Positions 1 to 7,710 of a stretch of DNA of 21,555 bases are shown in pieces (position 1 is the stretch's first letter; every line of letters starts with the position of its first letter). The DNA comes from Scleromatobacter sp038208735 (GTDB lineage: Bacteria > Pseudomonadota > Gammaproteobacteria > Burkholderiales > Burkholderiaceae_C), in assembly GCA_038208735.1 (NCBI GenBank), contig JBBQYL010000075.1, positions 1 through 21,555 of the forward strand, read 5' to 3'. Both the position numbers and the translations under genes were made by a program. Under the pieces are notes generated by a model, which was not told where the DNA came from, searched no databases, and was given only the letters and a program-made list of their open reading frames with translations.

Positions 1-3000
1 GCCTGGGCCTGTCCAACATCTGCCTGAACGAGGCCGACGAGCAGTCGCGCCGCCTGTGCACCTCGCTCGCCGAGTGGGTGCTCGAGCTGCCGCGCCCGGT
101 GGGCGAGGAGGCCGTGGCGCTGGCGCATTCGCTGGCCGGCAATTCGGCCACCGTGGGCCACGCCGAACTGTCGTCGCTGGCCCGCCGCCTGGAGCACGCG
201 CTCGAGGTGTCGCAGTCGCGCCAGGTGACACCGGACGAGGCGCGCCTGTACAACGACGTGGCCGAAGAGATCCGCCGCCTGCTGCACCAGTTCGCCGCCG
301 GCTTCCTGCAGGGTCCCGCCCCGGCGCTGGTGGCGCGTTTCGACGCGTTCCAGGCCTCGGTGCAGGCGCAGGTGGCGCAGGCCGCGCACGACGAGAGCGT
401 GCAGCGCGCCCGCGACGTCGAGGCCGCGGCGCAAGCCGAAGCCCAGTCCAGGGCCGACGTGCAAGCGAAGGCGGACGCGGAGGCTCGAGCCGCCGCTGCC
501 GCGAAGGCCGCGGCGGAGGCCCAGGCCGCCGCCGAGGCGCAAGCCCGCGCCGATGCGCAGGCCAAGGCCGCGGCGGACGCACACGCCGCCGCACAGGCGA
601 TCGCCGCCGAGGCCCAGGTCGCCGCGGATGCGAAGGCCGCGGCCGACGCCAAGGCTGCCGCCGATGCCCAGGCCGCCCTCGCGGTCGAGGAACACCATTT
701 CGCCGAGCCGCCCATCGCCGCTGCCGAGGTGATCGACTCGCCCGACACCGAGATCGGTGCCGACGAGTTCGAGGCGCTCAACGCCGCCGCCGACGCGGCC
801 GCGATGCCCGCCGAACCGGTCGCTCAGCCGGCCGCCGTCGGCGCGCCGGAATCCGGCCTGGGCGCCGTCCGCTTCAGCGTGCTGGACGACAGCGTGCGCG
901 CCGAGACGGGCCAGCGCCACGAAGTGGCCGAGCCGCAGAACGACGGCACGGGCTTCGCGCAGGATCTGGACGCCCAGGACGCGATCGATCCCGAGCTGTT
1001 CGAGATCTTCACCGAAGAGGCGCAGGAGCTGCTGCCGTCGCTCGCCTCGCACCTGCGTGCGTGGGAAGAGTCGCCGGAGATGCAGTCCGAGGCGTTCGGC
1101 GCGCTGCGCGCGCTGCACACGCTCAAGGGCAGTGCCCGCCTCGCCGGCGCCATGCGCCTGGGCGAGCTGGCGCACCGCCTGGAATCGGCCTTCGAGGAAC
1201 GCGTGGGGGGCCGTTCGGCCAACCCGCCGACGATGGCCACGCTGCACACCGGCGTCGACGCGCTCGACGAAGAGTTCCAGCGCCTGCAGCGGACGCCGCA
1301 CGCGCTCGCCCCCGAGCCGGTGGCCGCGCAGCCGGTGGCCGTGAAAGAAACGAAGCCGGTCGCCGAACCCGAGGCTCCTGCCGTCCAGGCCGCCGCCCCG
1401 GTCGCCGAGGCGCCGGTGCCGGCCCCCGTCGCGCCCGAGTCGACCATCCGCCAGTTCGTGCCCAAGGCGCTGTCCGACGCCGCCCCGGCCACGATCGACT
1501 GGGCCCGTTTCTCGGCCACCAACCCGTCGCGCGTTCAGCGCGTCGTCGAGACGGCCACCGGCAACCCGGCCACCGCCACGGTGCGCGTCAAGGCGCCGCT
1601 GCTGGACCGCCTGGTCAACCAGGCCGGCGAAGTCTCGATCACGCGTTCGCGCCTCGAGAGCGACGTCACGCAGATGCGCGTGTCGCTGCGCGAACTCACG
1701 GAAAATCTGGATCGACTGCGCCGCCAGCTGCGCGACATCGAGCTGCAGGCCGACACGCAGATCGCGTCGCGCCTGGAGGCCAGCAAGAGCTCGTCCGTCG
1801 AGTTCGATCCGCTGGAGATGGATCGCTTCACGCGCTTCCAGGAACTCACGCGCATGATGGCCGAGTCGGTGAACGACGTGGCCACGGTGCAGCGCAGCCT
1901 CACGCAGACGGTGCAGTCGGCCGAAGACGAGATGGCCGCCCAGGCCCGCCTCACCCGCGCGCTGTCCGAAGACCTGTTGCGTGCGCGCATGGTGCCGTTC
2001 GACGCGCTGTCCGAACGCCTCTATCGGGTGGTGCGCCAGGCCGCCAAGGAAACGTCGGTGCAGGTGCGCCTGAACGTCGAAGGCTCGTCGATCGAACTCG
2101 ATCGAAGCGTCCTCGACCGCATGGCCGGCGCGTTCGAGCACTTGCTGCGCAACGCGGTCGTGCACGGCATCGAATCGCCGGACGTGCGTCGCGCGCAGGA
2201 CAAGGATCCGATCGGCACGATCGACGTCACGCTGGCCCAGCAGGGCAACGAAGTGCGGATCCAGATCCGCGACGACGGCCATGGCCTCGACCTGCAACGC
2301 ATCGAGGCGCGCGGCCGCCGCAACGGGCTGATCGCGCCCGACGCCAGGCCCACCGACGCGGAACTGGCCAATCTCATCTTCACGCCGGGCTTCACGACCA
2401 CGGACGAAGTGACCGAACTCGCCGGCCGCGGCGTGGGCATGGACGCCGTGCGTACCGACGTCACGGCGCTCGGCGGACGCATCGAGACCGCCTCGGCCCC
2501 GGGCCGCGGCACGGCCTTCACGCTGCTGCTGCCGCTGACCACGGCCGTCACGCGCGTGGTGCAGCTGCGCTGTGGCGCGCTCACCGTCGCGATGCCTGCC
2601 TCGCTGGTGGAGGTGGTGCGTCGAGTTCCCAACGCGGAAGTGGAACAGGCCTACCTGAGCGGCAGCTACCGCGACGGCGCGCACGATGTGCCGTTCTTCT
2701 GGCTCGGCGCGCTGCTGCAGTCCAGCTCGCACGGCACCCTGGCCGGCAAGACCACCTCGGTGGTGCTGGTGCGAAGCGCGGAACAGCGCGTCGCCCTGCA
2801 CGTCGACCAGGTGGTCGGCAACCAGGAAGTGGTCGTCAAGAACCTCGGGCCTCAGTTGGCGCGCCTGCCGGGCCTGGCGGGCATGTCGCTGCTGGCCACC
2901 GGCGAGGTGGTGCCCATCTACAACCCGGTGGCGCTCGCGGCCGTCTACGGCCAGCGCCTTGCTGCCGAGGCCGGCGCGCCGCTGGTGCCGGTGGTGGTGG

Positions 3001-3398
3001 AAGAGGTGCAGGAGGTCAAGGCGCCGCTGATCCTGGTGGTCGACGATTCCCTCACGGTGCGTCGCGTCACCCAGCGCCTGCTCACCCGCGAAGGTTTCCG
3101 CGTCACCGTGGCCAAGGACGGCCTGGATGCGCTGGAGCAGCTCGAGGTCGAACGCCCGGCCGTGATGCTGACCGACATCGAGATGCCGCGCATGGACGGC
3201 TTCGACCTGCTGCGCAACGTGCGCCACGACCCGCGCTGGCAAGGCCTGCCGGTGATCATGATCACGTCGCGCATCGCCCAGAAGCACCGCGACCTGGCCG
3301 AACAGCTGGGCGCCGACCACTACCTGGGCAAGCCCTATGATGAGGAGCAGCTCATCGGCCTGATCCGCGAGAATGTCGCGAAGAAGATGCCCGCGTGA
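1..3398 (+). CDS. pilL: PilL/ChpA-type CheA hybrid histidine kinase (5' end outside window)
   Basis: The frame is open from base 3 of the window, so the N-terminus is missing. It encodes a CheA-family kinase that should phosphorylate its own Hpt domains and CheY-like regulators, probably in the Chp/Pil pathway for type IV pilus or surface responses. Visible domains in order: an Hpt domain with HSLAGNS (His codon at 126); an Ala/Lys/Asp/Gln-rich linker (about 418-690); a second Hpt with HTLKGSARLAG (His codon at 1116); a dimerisation/HATPase region with the N-box LLRNAVVHG (about 2140), DDGHGLD (about 2271) and GRGVGMD (about 2426); a CheW-like domain (about 2520-2960); and a C-terminal receiver with VVDDS, phospho-acceptor Asp in TDIEMP (codon at 3174) and Lys in GKPY. 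Several Hpt domains plus a terminal receiver fit ChpA/PilL better than plain CheA. The pil assignment is inference, because the upstream pilGHIJ genes are not in view. Confidence 0.9.
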   Translation, partial: LGLSNICLNEADEQSRRLCTSLAEWVLELPRPVGEEAVALAHSLAGNSATVGHAELSSLARRLEHALEVSQSRQVTPDEARLYNDVAEEIRRLLHQFAAGFLQGPAPALVARFDAFQASVQAQVAQAAHDESVQRARDVEAAAQAEAQSRADVQAKADAEARAAAAAKAAAEAQAAAEAQARADAQAKAAADAHAAAQAIAAEAQVAADAKAAADAKAAADAQAALAVEEHHFAEPPIAAAEVIDSPDTEIGADEFEALNAAADAAAMPAEPVAQPAAVGAPESGLGAVRFSVLDDSVRAETGQRHEVAEPQNDGTGFAQDLDAQDAIDPELFEIFTEEAQELLPSLASHLRAWEESPEMQSEAFGALRALHTLKGSARLAGAMRLGELAHRLESAFEERVGGRSANPPTMATLHTGVDALDEEFQRLQRTPHALAPEPVAAQPVAVKETKPVAEPEAPAVQAAAPVAEAPVPAPVAPESTIRQFVPKALSDAAPATIDWARFSATNPSRVQRVVETATGNPATATVRVKAPLLDRLVNQAGEVSITRSRLESDVTQMRVSLRELTENLDRLRRQLRDIELQADTQIASRLEASKSSSVEFDPLEMDRFTRFQELTRMMAESVNDVATVQRSLTQTVQSAEDEMAAQARLTRALSEDLLRARMVPFDALSERLYRVVRQAAKETSVQVRLNVEGSSIELDRSVLDRMAGAFEHLLRNAVVHGIESPDVRRAQDKDPIGTIDVTLAQQGNEVRIQIRDDGHGLDLQRIEARGRRNGLIAPDARPTDAELANLIFTPGFTTTDEVTELAGRGVGMDAVRTDVTALGGRIETASAPGRGTAFTLLLPLTTAVTRVVQLRCGALTVAMPASLVEVVRRVPNAEVEQAYLSGSYRDGAHDVPFFWLGALLQSSSHGTLAGKTTSVVLVRSAEQRVALHVDQVVGNQEVVVKNLGPQLARLPGLAGMSLLATGEVVPIYNPVALAAVYGQRLAAEAGAPLVPVVVEEVQEVKAPLILVVDDSLTVRRVTQRLLTREGFRVTVAKDGLDALEQLEVERPAVMLTDIEMPRMDGFDLLRNVRHDPRWQGLPVIMITSRIAQKHRDLAEQLGADHYLGKPYDEEQLIGLIRENVAKKMPA

Positions 3399-3446
3399 GA
3401 ATTCGTGAGGGTTTCTGGCAATCTCGCCGGAAGCCTTCACGGATTC
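3399..3446 (+). terminator. 20-bp hairpin directly after the pilL stop codon
   Basis: Bases 3399-3418 pair with 3427-3446 around an 8-nt loop. Most pairs are Watson-Crick and a few are G-U. It begins at the first base after the TGA. No U tract follows, so it is either a weak or factor-dependent terminator or an mRNA 3'-end stabiliser. Confidence 0.45.
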
Positions 3447-3451
3447 AGAGG

Positions 3452-3480
3452 TTCAGTCGGCGAGATACTCGACCGATAAT
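3452..3480 (+). promoter_or_regulatory. Putative sigma70 promoter of the diguanylate cyclase gene
   Basis: A -10-like GATAAT at 3475-3480 lies 17 bp after a weak -35-like TTCAGT at 3452-3457. Transcription would start near 3487, giving a leader of about 18 nt. The promoter lies just past the hairpin that follows pilL, which suggests separate transcription. Confidence 0.35.
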
Positions 3481-3504
3481 CAGGCATCACCGATTCAACC
3501 ACCC

Positions 3505-4533
3505 ATGCCTGAAATCATTGATCACCTTGCCTCGCTGACCGGGTTGCGCGATCGCGACACCCTAGACGTCAGCCTGGCACACGCCATGCGCGACTTCCTC
3601 ACGCCGCAGCGTGTGGCCGTCTATCGGCTGGTGGGTGACCAGGGCGAGGAGTGCTGGCTCACGCGTGCGGCGCTGCTGGCCAACTCGCCGGCGGCCACCG
3701 CCGATCCGGCCTGGGTCGATCTGACGACCCTGCCGCGCGCCGTCGAGCGCCCGACCTGGCTCGAGTGTCTGACCACGGGCAAGATCATCGAGACGCGCGG
3801 CGAAGGCACCATCACGACGCTGTTCCCGGTGATGTCCGACACCGGCGCCGTGGGCGTGATCGAGCTGGTCACCACGCGCGGCATCGGCGTCAAGTCGCGC
3901 CGCCTCGTGTTCGGCGTGCTACGCATCTACCGCAACGTGCAGACGCTGCTCGACTACAGCGAGCGCGACACCCTCACGGGCCTGCTCAATCGCAAGATCT
4001 TCGACGACAGCTTCTACAAGGTGTCGTCGCTGCCGCTGCTCGACGCCAAGCTCGACGAAGGCGAGCGCCGCCACGCGTCGGGCTCGCGCTATTGGCTGGG
4101 CGTGGTCGACATCGATCACTTCAAGACCGTCAACGACCGCTTCGGCCACCTCATCGGCGACGAGGTGCTGCTGCTGCTGTCGCGCATCATGCGCGGCGCG
4201 TTCCGCTTCTCCGACCAGCTCTACCGCTTCGGCGGCGAGGAGTTCGTGGTGCTGCTGCTGTGCAACGACGAGGCCGACGCCGTCGTCGCCTTCGAGCGCT
4301 TTCGCCGCGTGGTGGGCGAGTACCCGTTCCCGCAGGCCGGCAAGATCACCGTCAGCGTGGGCTTCACCGCCATCGAGGTCGGCGACACCCCTGCCGCCGC
4401 ATTCGAACGCGCCGACCGCGCCGTGTACCACGCCAAGCACAACGGCCGCGACCAGGTCAGCAACCACGCCGAGCTGATGCGCAAGGGCATCATCGAGGAT
4501 GGCACGCGCGTCAGCGACGTGGAGCTGTTCTAA
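3505..4533 (+). CDS. GGDEF diguanylate cyclase with GAF-like N-terminus
   Basis: A 342-residue protein expected to make cyclic di-GMP from two GTP in the cytoplasm. Residues 1 to about 150 look like a GAF-type sensory domain with no membrane segment or signal peptide; this part is inferred from general pattern. The cyclase domain begins at DTLTGLLNRKIF and carries VDIDHFKTVNDRFGH, then GGEEF at residues 243-247, so the active site is intact. RFSD at residues 234-237 stands five residues before GGEEF, which is the classical inhibitory-site RxxD spacing, so product inhibition is expected. The ATG at 3505 is the first start after the promoter-like sequence. It follows a pilus-type chemosensory kinase gene, which suggests a shared role in surface motility or attachment. 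That link is inference from position only. No EAL domain is present. Confidence 0.9.
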   Translation: MPEIIDHLASLTGLRDRDTLDVSLAHAMRDFLTPQRVAVYRLVGDQGEECWLTRAALLANSPAATADPAWVDLTTLPRAVERPTWLECLTTGKIIETRGEGTITTLFPVMSDTGAVGVIELVTTRGIGVKSRRLVFGVLRIYRNVQTLLDYSERDTLTGLLNRKIFDDSFYKVSSLPLLDAKLDEGERRHASGSRYWLGVVDIDHFKTVNDRFGHLIGDEVLLLLSRIMRGAFRFSDQLYRFGGEEFVVLLLCNDEADAVVAFERFRRVVGEYPFPQAGKITVSVGFTAIEVGDTPAAAFERADRAVYHAKHNGRDQVSNHAELMRKGIIEDGTRVSDVELF

Positions 4534-4624
4534 GGTTCATCGCCGATTTGCGGGGGTTGCTGGGGCATGGGGCATGGGGCGTTGCCGGGGCATGGTCTGT
4601 CGCTGGTCACTGCTGGGCGTCGCA
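4534..4624. other. Non-coding stretch with G-rich direct repeats
   Basis: It lies between the cyclase stop and the left arm of the inverted repeat. It holds several near-copies of GGGGCATGG between about 4562 and 4595. I see no gene or terminator with a U tract here. Confidence 0.4.
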
Positions 4625-4869
4625 GGGTCAGTCACGACTCACCGGGCAAGTCTCTTTTGTTCGTGTCCCCCGCCGGCCTGCGGCGCGGCTCCTCCTTGAC
4701 CTCACAAAAGAGACTCGCCCGGTTCGTCGTTCCACGCCCGGCCTGCCAGCGGACAACATTCGCGGGTGGAAGAAGTCTGCGAATTTAGGGTGGTCTTGGC
4801 ATCGTCGGGCCGTCGAGGCCGCGACGATGCCCGCGGGCAGCCGGCTCACACGCCGTCGGGCTTGACGCG
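4625..4869 (+). repeat. Left arm of a 245-bp inverted repeat
   Basis: This arm matches the reverse complement of 5188-5432 over its whole length. Both arms are 245 bp, and the differences are concentrated near positions 4766-4790 and near the inner end. Inside it, ACCGGGCAAGTCTCTTTTGT (4641-4660) pairs with 4704-4723 with one mismatch around a 43-nt loop, and a second dyad, gcatcgtcg/cgacgatgc, lies at about 4799-4830. No transposase is encoded. Nested symmetry without coding capacity suggests a BIME- or MITE-like element, or a composite of two solo repeats. Confidence 0.85.
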
Positions 4870-4917
4870 GACTTCGCGTCGCGACGCCAGCGCTTCTTCT
4901 CGTGACCAACGAAGGGA

Positions 4918-5051
4918 GATATCACCTCGGCAACAGCGTCATCGTCGCGCGAACCGGGTCATCACCGCGCCAACTGGGTCATCACCGCGCCAACTTCGTC
5001 ATCACCGCGCCAACCGCGTCATCACCGCGCCATCACCGCGCCAACCGCGTC
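4918..5051 (+). repeat. 20-bp tandem repeat array in the inverted-repeat spacer
   Basis: About six units of a 20-bp repeat with core GTCATCACCGCGCCAAC run from 4938, with a degenerate copy at 4918-4937. One unit near 5031 is shortened. The variable last three bases of each unit (ggg, tgg, ttc, cgc) break strict identity. The array sits between the two 245-bp arms. Its direct head-to-tail structure has no unique spacers, so it is not a CRISPR. Confidence 0.85.
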
Positions 5052-5073
5052 ATCCTGCGCGCAGTCGCAGGAT
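5049..5073. repeat. REP-like hairpin (copy 1)
   Basis: ATCCTGCG (5052-5059) pairs with CGCAGGAT (5066-5073) around CGCAGT. The sequence is almost identical to the reverse complement of the hairpin at 12206-12233, so this is a dispersed repeat family. It follows the tandem array directly. Confidence 0.65.
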
Positions 5074-5187
5074 CCATGCTGGCGAACGACGGTGTCTCAG
5101 GTGTGGATCTTGCGAAAGCGCGCAGGACGACAGGACCGTGCAGTTCGTCCATCACGAAAAGTAGCGCCGCCATTCCGATCCGCAATT

Positions 5188-5432
5188 CGCGTCAGGCCCG
5201 ATGGCATGTGAGCCTGCCGGCCGCGGGCATCGTCGCGGCCTCGACGGCCCGACGATGCCAAGACCGCCTCACAAATTCGCGGAATATTCCCCCGCGAATG
5301 TTGTCCGCTGGCAGGCCGGGCGTGGAACGGCGAACCGGGCGAGTCTCTTTTGTGAGGTCAAGGAGGAGCCGCGCCGCAGGCCGGCGGGGGACACGAACAA
5401 AAGAGACTTGCCCGGTGAGTCGTGACTGACCC
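5188..5432 (-). repeat. Right arm of the 245-bp inverted repeat
   Basis: It is the inverted partner of 4625-4869. The internal 20-bp inverted repeat is kept at 5334-5353 and 5397-5416, so the island carries four copies of ACCGGGC(A/G)AGTCTCTTTTGT in alternating orientation. The spacer 4870-5187 is 318 bp. Apart from the tandem array and the REP-like hairpin I see nothing functional in the spacer. Confidence 0.85.
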
Positions 5433-5440
5433 ATAGACAC

Positions 5441-5537
5441 CCCACAATCCGACACCCCACAATCCGACGCACCCCACAATCCGACGCACCTGGCAATCCG
5501 ACGCACCCCACAATCCGACGCACCTCGCAATCCGGCG
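5441..5537 (+). repeat. 17-bp tandem repeat array downstream of phrB
   Basis: Six units with consensus CCCACAATCCGACGCAC: the first is 15 bp, four are 17 bp, and the last is partial (5524-5537). It starts 8 bp outside the right inverted-repeat arm and ends 11 bp before the photolyase stop codon, so it lies in the 3' flank of phrB. Confidence 0.85.
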
Positions 5538-5548
5538 ATGATCTTCCC

Positions 5549-7093
5549 TTAAGGGGCCTCGCCCCGTTCGGGGCCAGATCCCTGCACCTGCGGGCTGCCG
5601 CTGCCCTTCGATCCGAACCGCGCCAGCGTCTTCTGGCGCGCCACGTCGTGATCCACGATCGGTCTCGGATAGTCCACGTCCAGCGCCACCTTCGCCGCCG
5701 CCAGTTCCGCGGGCTTGGCCGTCCACGGCGCGTGGATCGCCTTCGCGCCCAGCAGCTTCAGCTCGGGCACCCAGCGCCGGATGAACGCGCCTTGCGGGTC
5801 GAAGCGCTCGCTCTGCGTCACCGGGTTGAAGATGCGGAACCACGGCTGCGCATCGCAGCCCGTGGACGCGGCCCATTGCCAGCCGCCGTTGTTGGAGGCC
5901 AGCTCGAAGTCGTTCAGGTGCAGCGCGAAGTACGCCTCGCCACGCTGCCATGACACGCCCAGGTCCTTGGTGAGAAAGCTCGCGGTGATCATGCGCAGCC
6001 GGTTGTGCATGTAGCCCGTGGAGTTGAGCTGGCGCATGCCGGCGTCCACCAGCGGGTAGCCGGTGCGGCCGCCGCACCAGGCCTCGAACTGTTCCTCGGC
6101 CTGCTCGCCGGTCTCCCAACGCAGGCCGTCGCAGTCGGCGCGATAGGCATGGTCCACCACGTGCGGGTGGTGGAACAGCACCTGGTGGTAGAAGTCGCGC
6201 CACACCAGCTCGGACAGCCACGTCTGCGCGCCGCGGCTGCCGCCCTCGGTGCGCTGGGACGCGATCGCCACGAGGCGGCGCAGCGACAGCGTGCCGAAGC
6301 GAAGGTGGATGCCCAGGTGGCTCGGGCCGGGCTTCGCGGGGAAGTCACGCGTGGCGTCGTAGTCGTCCATGCGGTCGAGGAACTCCGCCAGCAGCTCTTC
6401 GCCACCACGGCTTCCCGCGCGCAGGCCGGGGTCGTCCTGATGCACGGCCGCCTTTTCCGAGAAGCCGATTTCCTCGAGCGTGGGCACCACGGCGTGGCGT
6501 TTCCAGCCGCTGGACGGAGCCTTGGCCAGCGCGCTGCCGTCGACGTCGCTGCCGCAGTCGCCCAGCAACTTGGGCCGCGCGTGCAGCGCCTTCAACCAGG
6601 CGTTCTTGTAGGGCGTGAACACGCCGTAGGGCGTGCGCGACCCGGTGAGGATCTCGGCGCGCTCGAAGATCACGTGATCCTTGGACGTGCGCAGGTCGCG
6701 GCCCGCCGCGGCCAGGGCCTCGCGCACCTGGACGTCCCGCGCGAGCGCGGCCGGGTCGTCGTCGTGGTGCGCATACACCGCCTGCACGTCGAGCTCGGCG
6801 GCCAGGCGCGGGATCTCGTCGGTGGCGACGGCGTGGCGCACGATCAGCCGCGCGTCCTCGCCGCCGAGGGCCGCGAGCTGCTCGTCCAGGTCGACGAGGC
6901 TGGCGCGGATGAACGCCACACGCCGGTCTTCCCAGGGCAGGCCGTCGAGGATGGCCTTGTCGAGCACGAACACGCACCACACCGATTCGGCGTCGCGCAG
7001 GGCCTGGTCGAGCGCCGGGTGGTCGGACGTGCGCAGGTCGCGCCGGAACCACACCAGCGCGCGCGCCACGGATTTGGGGGGGGAGATCTCCAT
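5549..7093 (-). CDS. phrB: Deoxyribodipyrimidine photolyase (CPD photolyase)
   Basis: A 514-residue class I photolyase/cryptochrome-family protein that uses blue light and FAD to split cyclobutane pyrimidine dimers. The N-terminal alpha/beta antenna domain begins at ALVWFRRDLRTSDHPALDQAL. The C-terminal FAD domain shows WLSELVWRDFYHQVLFHHP, then GYPLVDAGMRQLNSTGYMHNR and LNDFELASNNGGWQWAASTG followed by FRIFNPVTQSERFDPQG, all class I signatures. The ATG at 7093 puts the Rossmann strand about ten residues from the start, as usual for the family. It is somewhat longer than the E. coli enzyme, with an extra C-terminal tail. It is divergent from the algH operon across 41 bp. A GCCCC-GTTC-GGGGC hairpin (5561-5574) covers its last codons and could aid termination on the minus strand. 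The family includes cryptochromes, but the asparagine-rich ASNNGGWQW region favours a repair enzyme. Confidence 0.93.
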   Translation of the reverse strand: MEISPPKSVARALVWFRRDLRTSDHPALDQALRDAESVWCVFVLDKAILDGLPWEDRRVAFIRASLVDLDEQLAALGGEDARLIVRHAVATDEIPRLAAELDVQAVYAHHDDDPAALARDVQVREALAAAGRDLRTSKDHVIFERAEILTGSRTPYGVFTPYKNAWLKALHARPKLLGDCGSDVDGSALAKAPSSGWKRHAVVPTLEEIGFSEKAAVHQDDPGLRAGSRGGEELLAEFLDRMDDYDATRDFPAKPGPSHLGIHLRFGTLSLRRLVAIASQRTEGGSRGAQTWLSELVWRDFYHQVLFHHPHVVDHAYRADCDGLRWETGEQAEEQFEAWCGGRTGYPLVDAGMRQLNSTGYMHNRLRMITASFLTKDLGVSWQRGEAYFALHLNDFELASNNGGWQWAASTGCDAQPWFRIFNPVTQSERFDPQGAFIRRWVPELKLLGAKAIHAPWTAKPAELAAAKVALDVDYPRPIVDHDVARQKTLARFGSKGSGSPQVQGSGPERGEAP

Positions 7094-7122
7094 GGCGGCC
7101 GATTGTGGCCCCGGCGCTGTCC

Positions 7123-7134
7123 TAAAATCACGCG
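7123..7134 (+). promoter_or_regulatory. -10 box abutting the algH start codon
   Basis: TAAAAT at 7123-7128 is followed by exactly six bases and then ATG. At standard spacing transcription would begin on the A of the start codon, giving a leaderless mRNA. No convincing -35 is seen at 17 bp. The 41-bp gap to phrB leaves little other room for a promoter. Confidence 0.45.
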
Positions 7135-7710
7135 ATGGCCTCCGAACCCATCAACCTGACCAACCAGTTCCTCATCGCGATGCCCGGGATGGTGGACGAG
7201 GCGTTCGCCGGCTCGGTCGTCTACCTGTGCGAGCACAGCGAGAAGGGTGCGCTCGGCCTCATGATCAACAAGCCGGTCGACATCCGCCTGCGCAACCTGT
7301 TCGAGAAGGTCGACCTCACGCTCAGCAGCGAAGACCTGGCCGACCAGCCGGTGTTCTACGGCGGCCCGGTGCAGACCGAGCGCGGCTTCGTGCTGCACGA
7401 GCGCCTCGACGGCTCGGTGCAGTACAACTCCACGCTGTCGGTGCCCGGCGGCCTGGAGATGACCACCAGCAAGGACGTGCTCGAGGCCATGGCGCTGGGC
7501 AACGGCCCGCGCCGCGTGCTGGTCACCCTGGGCTATAGCGGCTGGGCCACCGGCCAGCTGGAAGACGAGCTGGGCCGCAACGGCTGGCTCAACGTCGACG
7601 CCGCGCCCGAGATCATCTTCGACACCCCCATCGGGCAGCGCTACGAACGCGCCCTGGCCTTGCTGGGCATCGACCCCCGAATGCTCAGCCAGGAGGCGGG
7701 GCACGCATGA
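7135..7710 (+). CDS. algH: YqgE/AlgH family protein (UPF0301)
   Basis: A 191-residue soluble protein of the UPF0301 family. Its molecular function is not settled; the AlgH name comes from alginate regulation in Pseudomonas. Family hallmarks are NQFLIAMPGM near the start, VVYLCEHSEKGALGLMINKP, PVFYGGPVQTERGFVLH, and a late LGYSGWATGQLEDELGRNGW. The start ATG lies six bases after a -10-like box with no room for a Shine-Dalgarno, so it may be translated from a leaderless transcript. It is the first gene of a six-gene overlapping run, and its stop shares ATGA (7707-7710) with ruvX. The algH-ruvX pairing is common in proteobacteria, which supports both identifications. Confidence 0.95.
   Translation: MASEPINLTNQFLIAMPGMVDEAFAGSVVYLCEHSEKGALGLMINKPVDIRLRNLFEKVDLTLSSEDLADQPVFYGGPVQTERGFVLHERLDGSVQYNSTLSVPGGLEMTTSKDVLEAMALGNGPRRVLVTLGYSGWATGQLEDELGRNGWLNVDAAPEIIFDTPIGQRYERALALLGIDPRMLSQEAGHA

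Noticed and set aside
56..3340. A very long second open frame over the kinase gene
   Set aside because: It is Arg/Gly/Ala-rich with no domain signature. The overlapping frame carries Hpt, HATPase, CheW and receiver motifs, so this one is a GC-driven shadow.
4918..5051. CRISPR array
   Set aside because: Units are directly adjacent with no unique spacers, and no cas gene is in view.
4902..5429. An open frame of 175 codons across the repeat island
   Set aside because: It spans the tandem array, the REP-like hairpin and one inverted arm, and the same peptide arises antisense from the other arm. This is repeat sequence read as protein.
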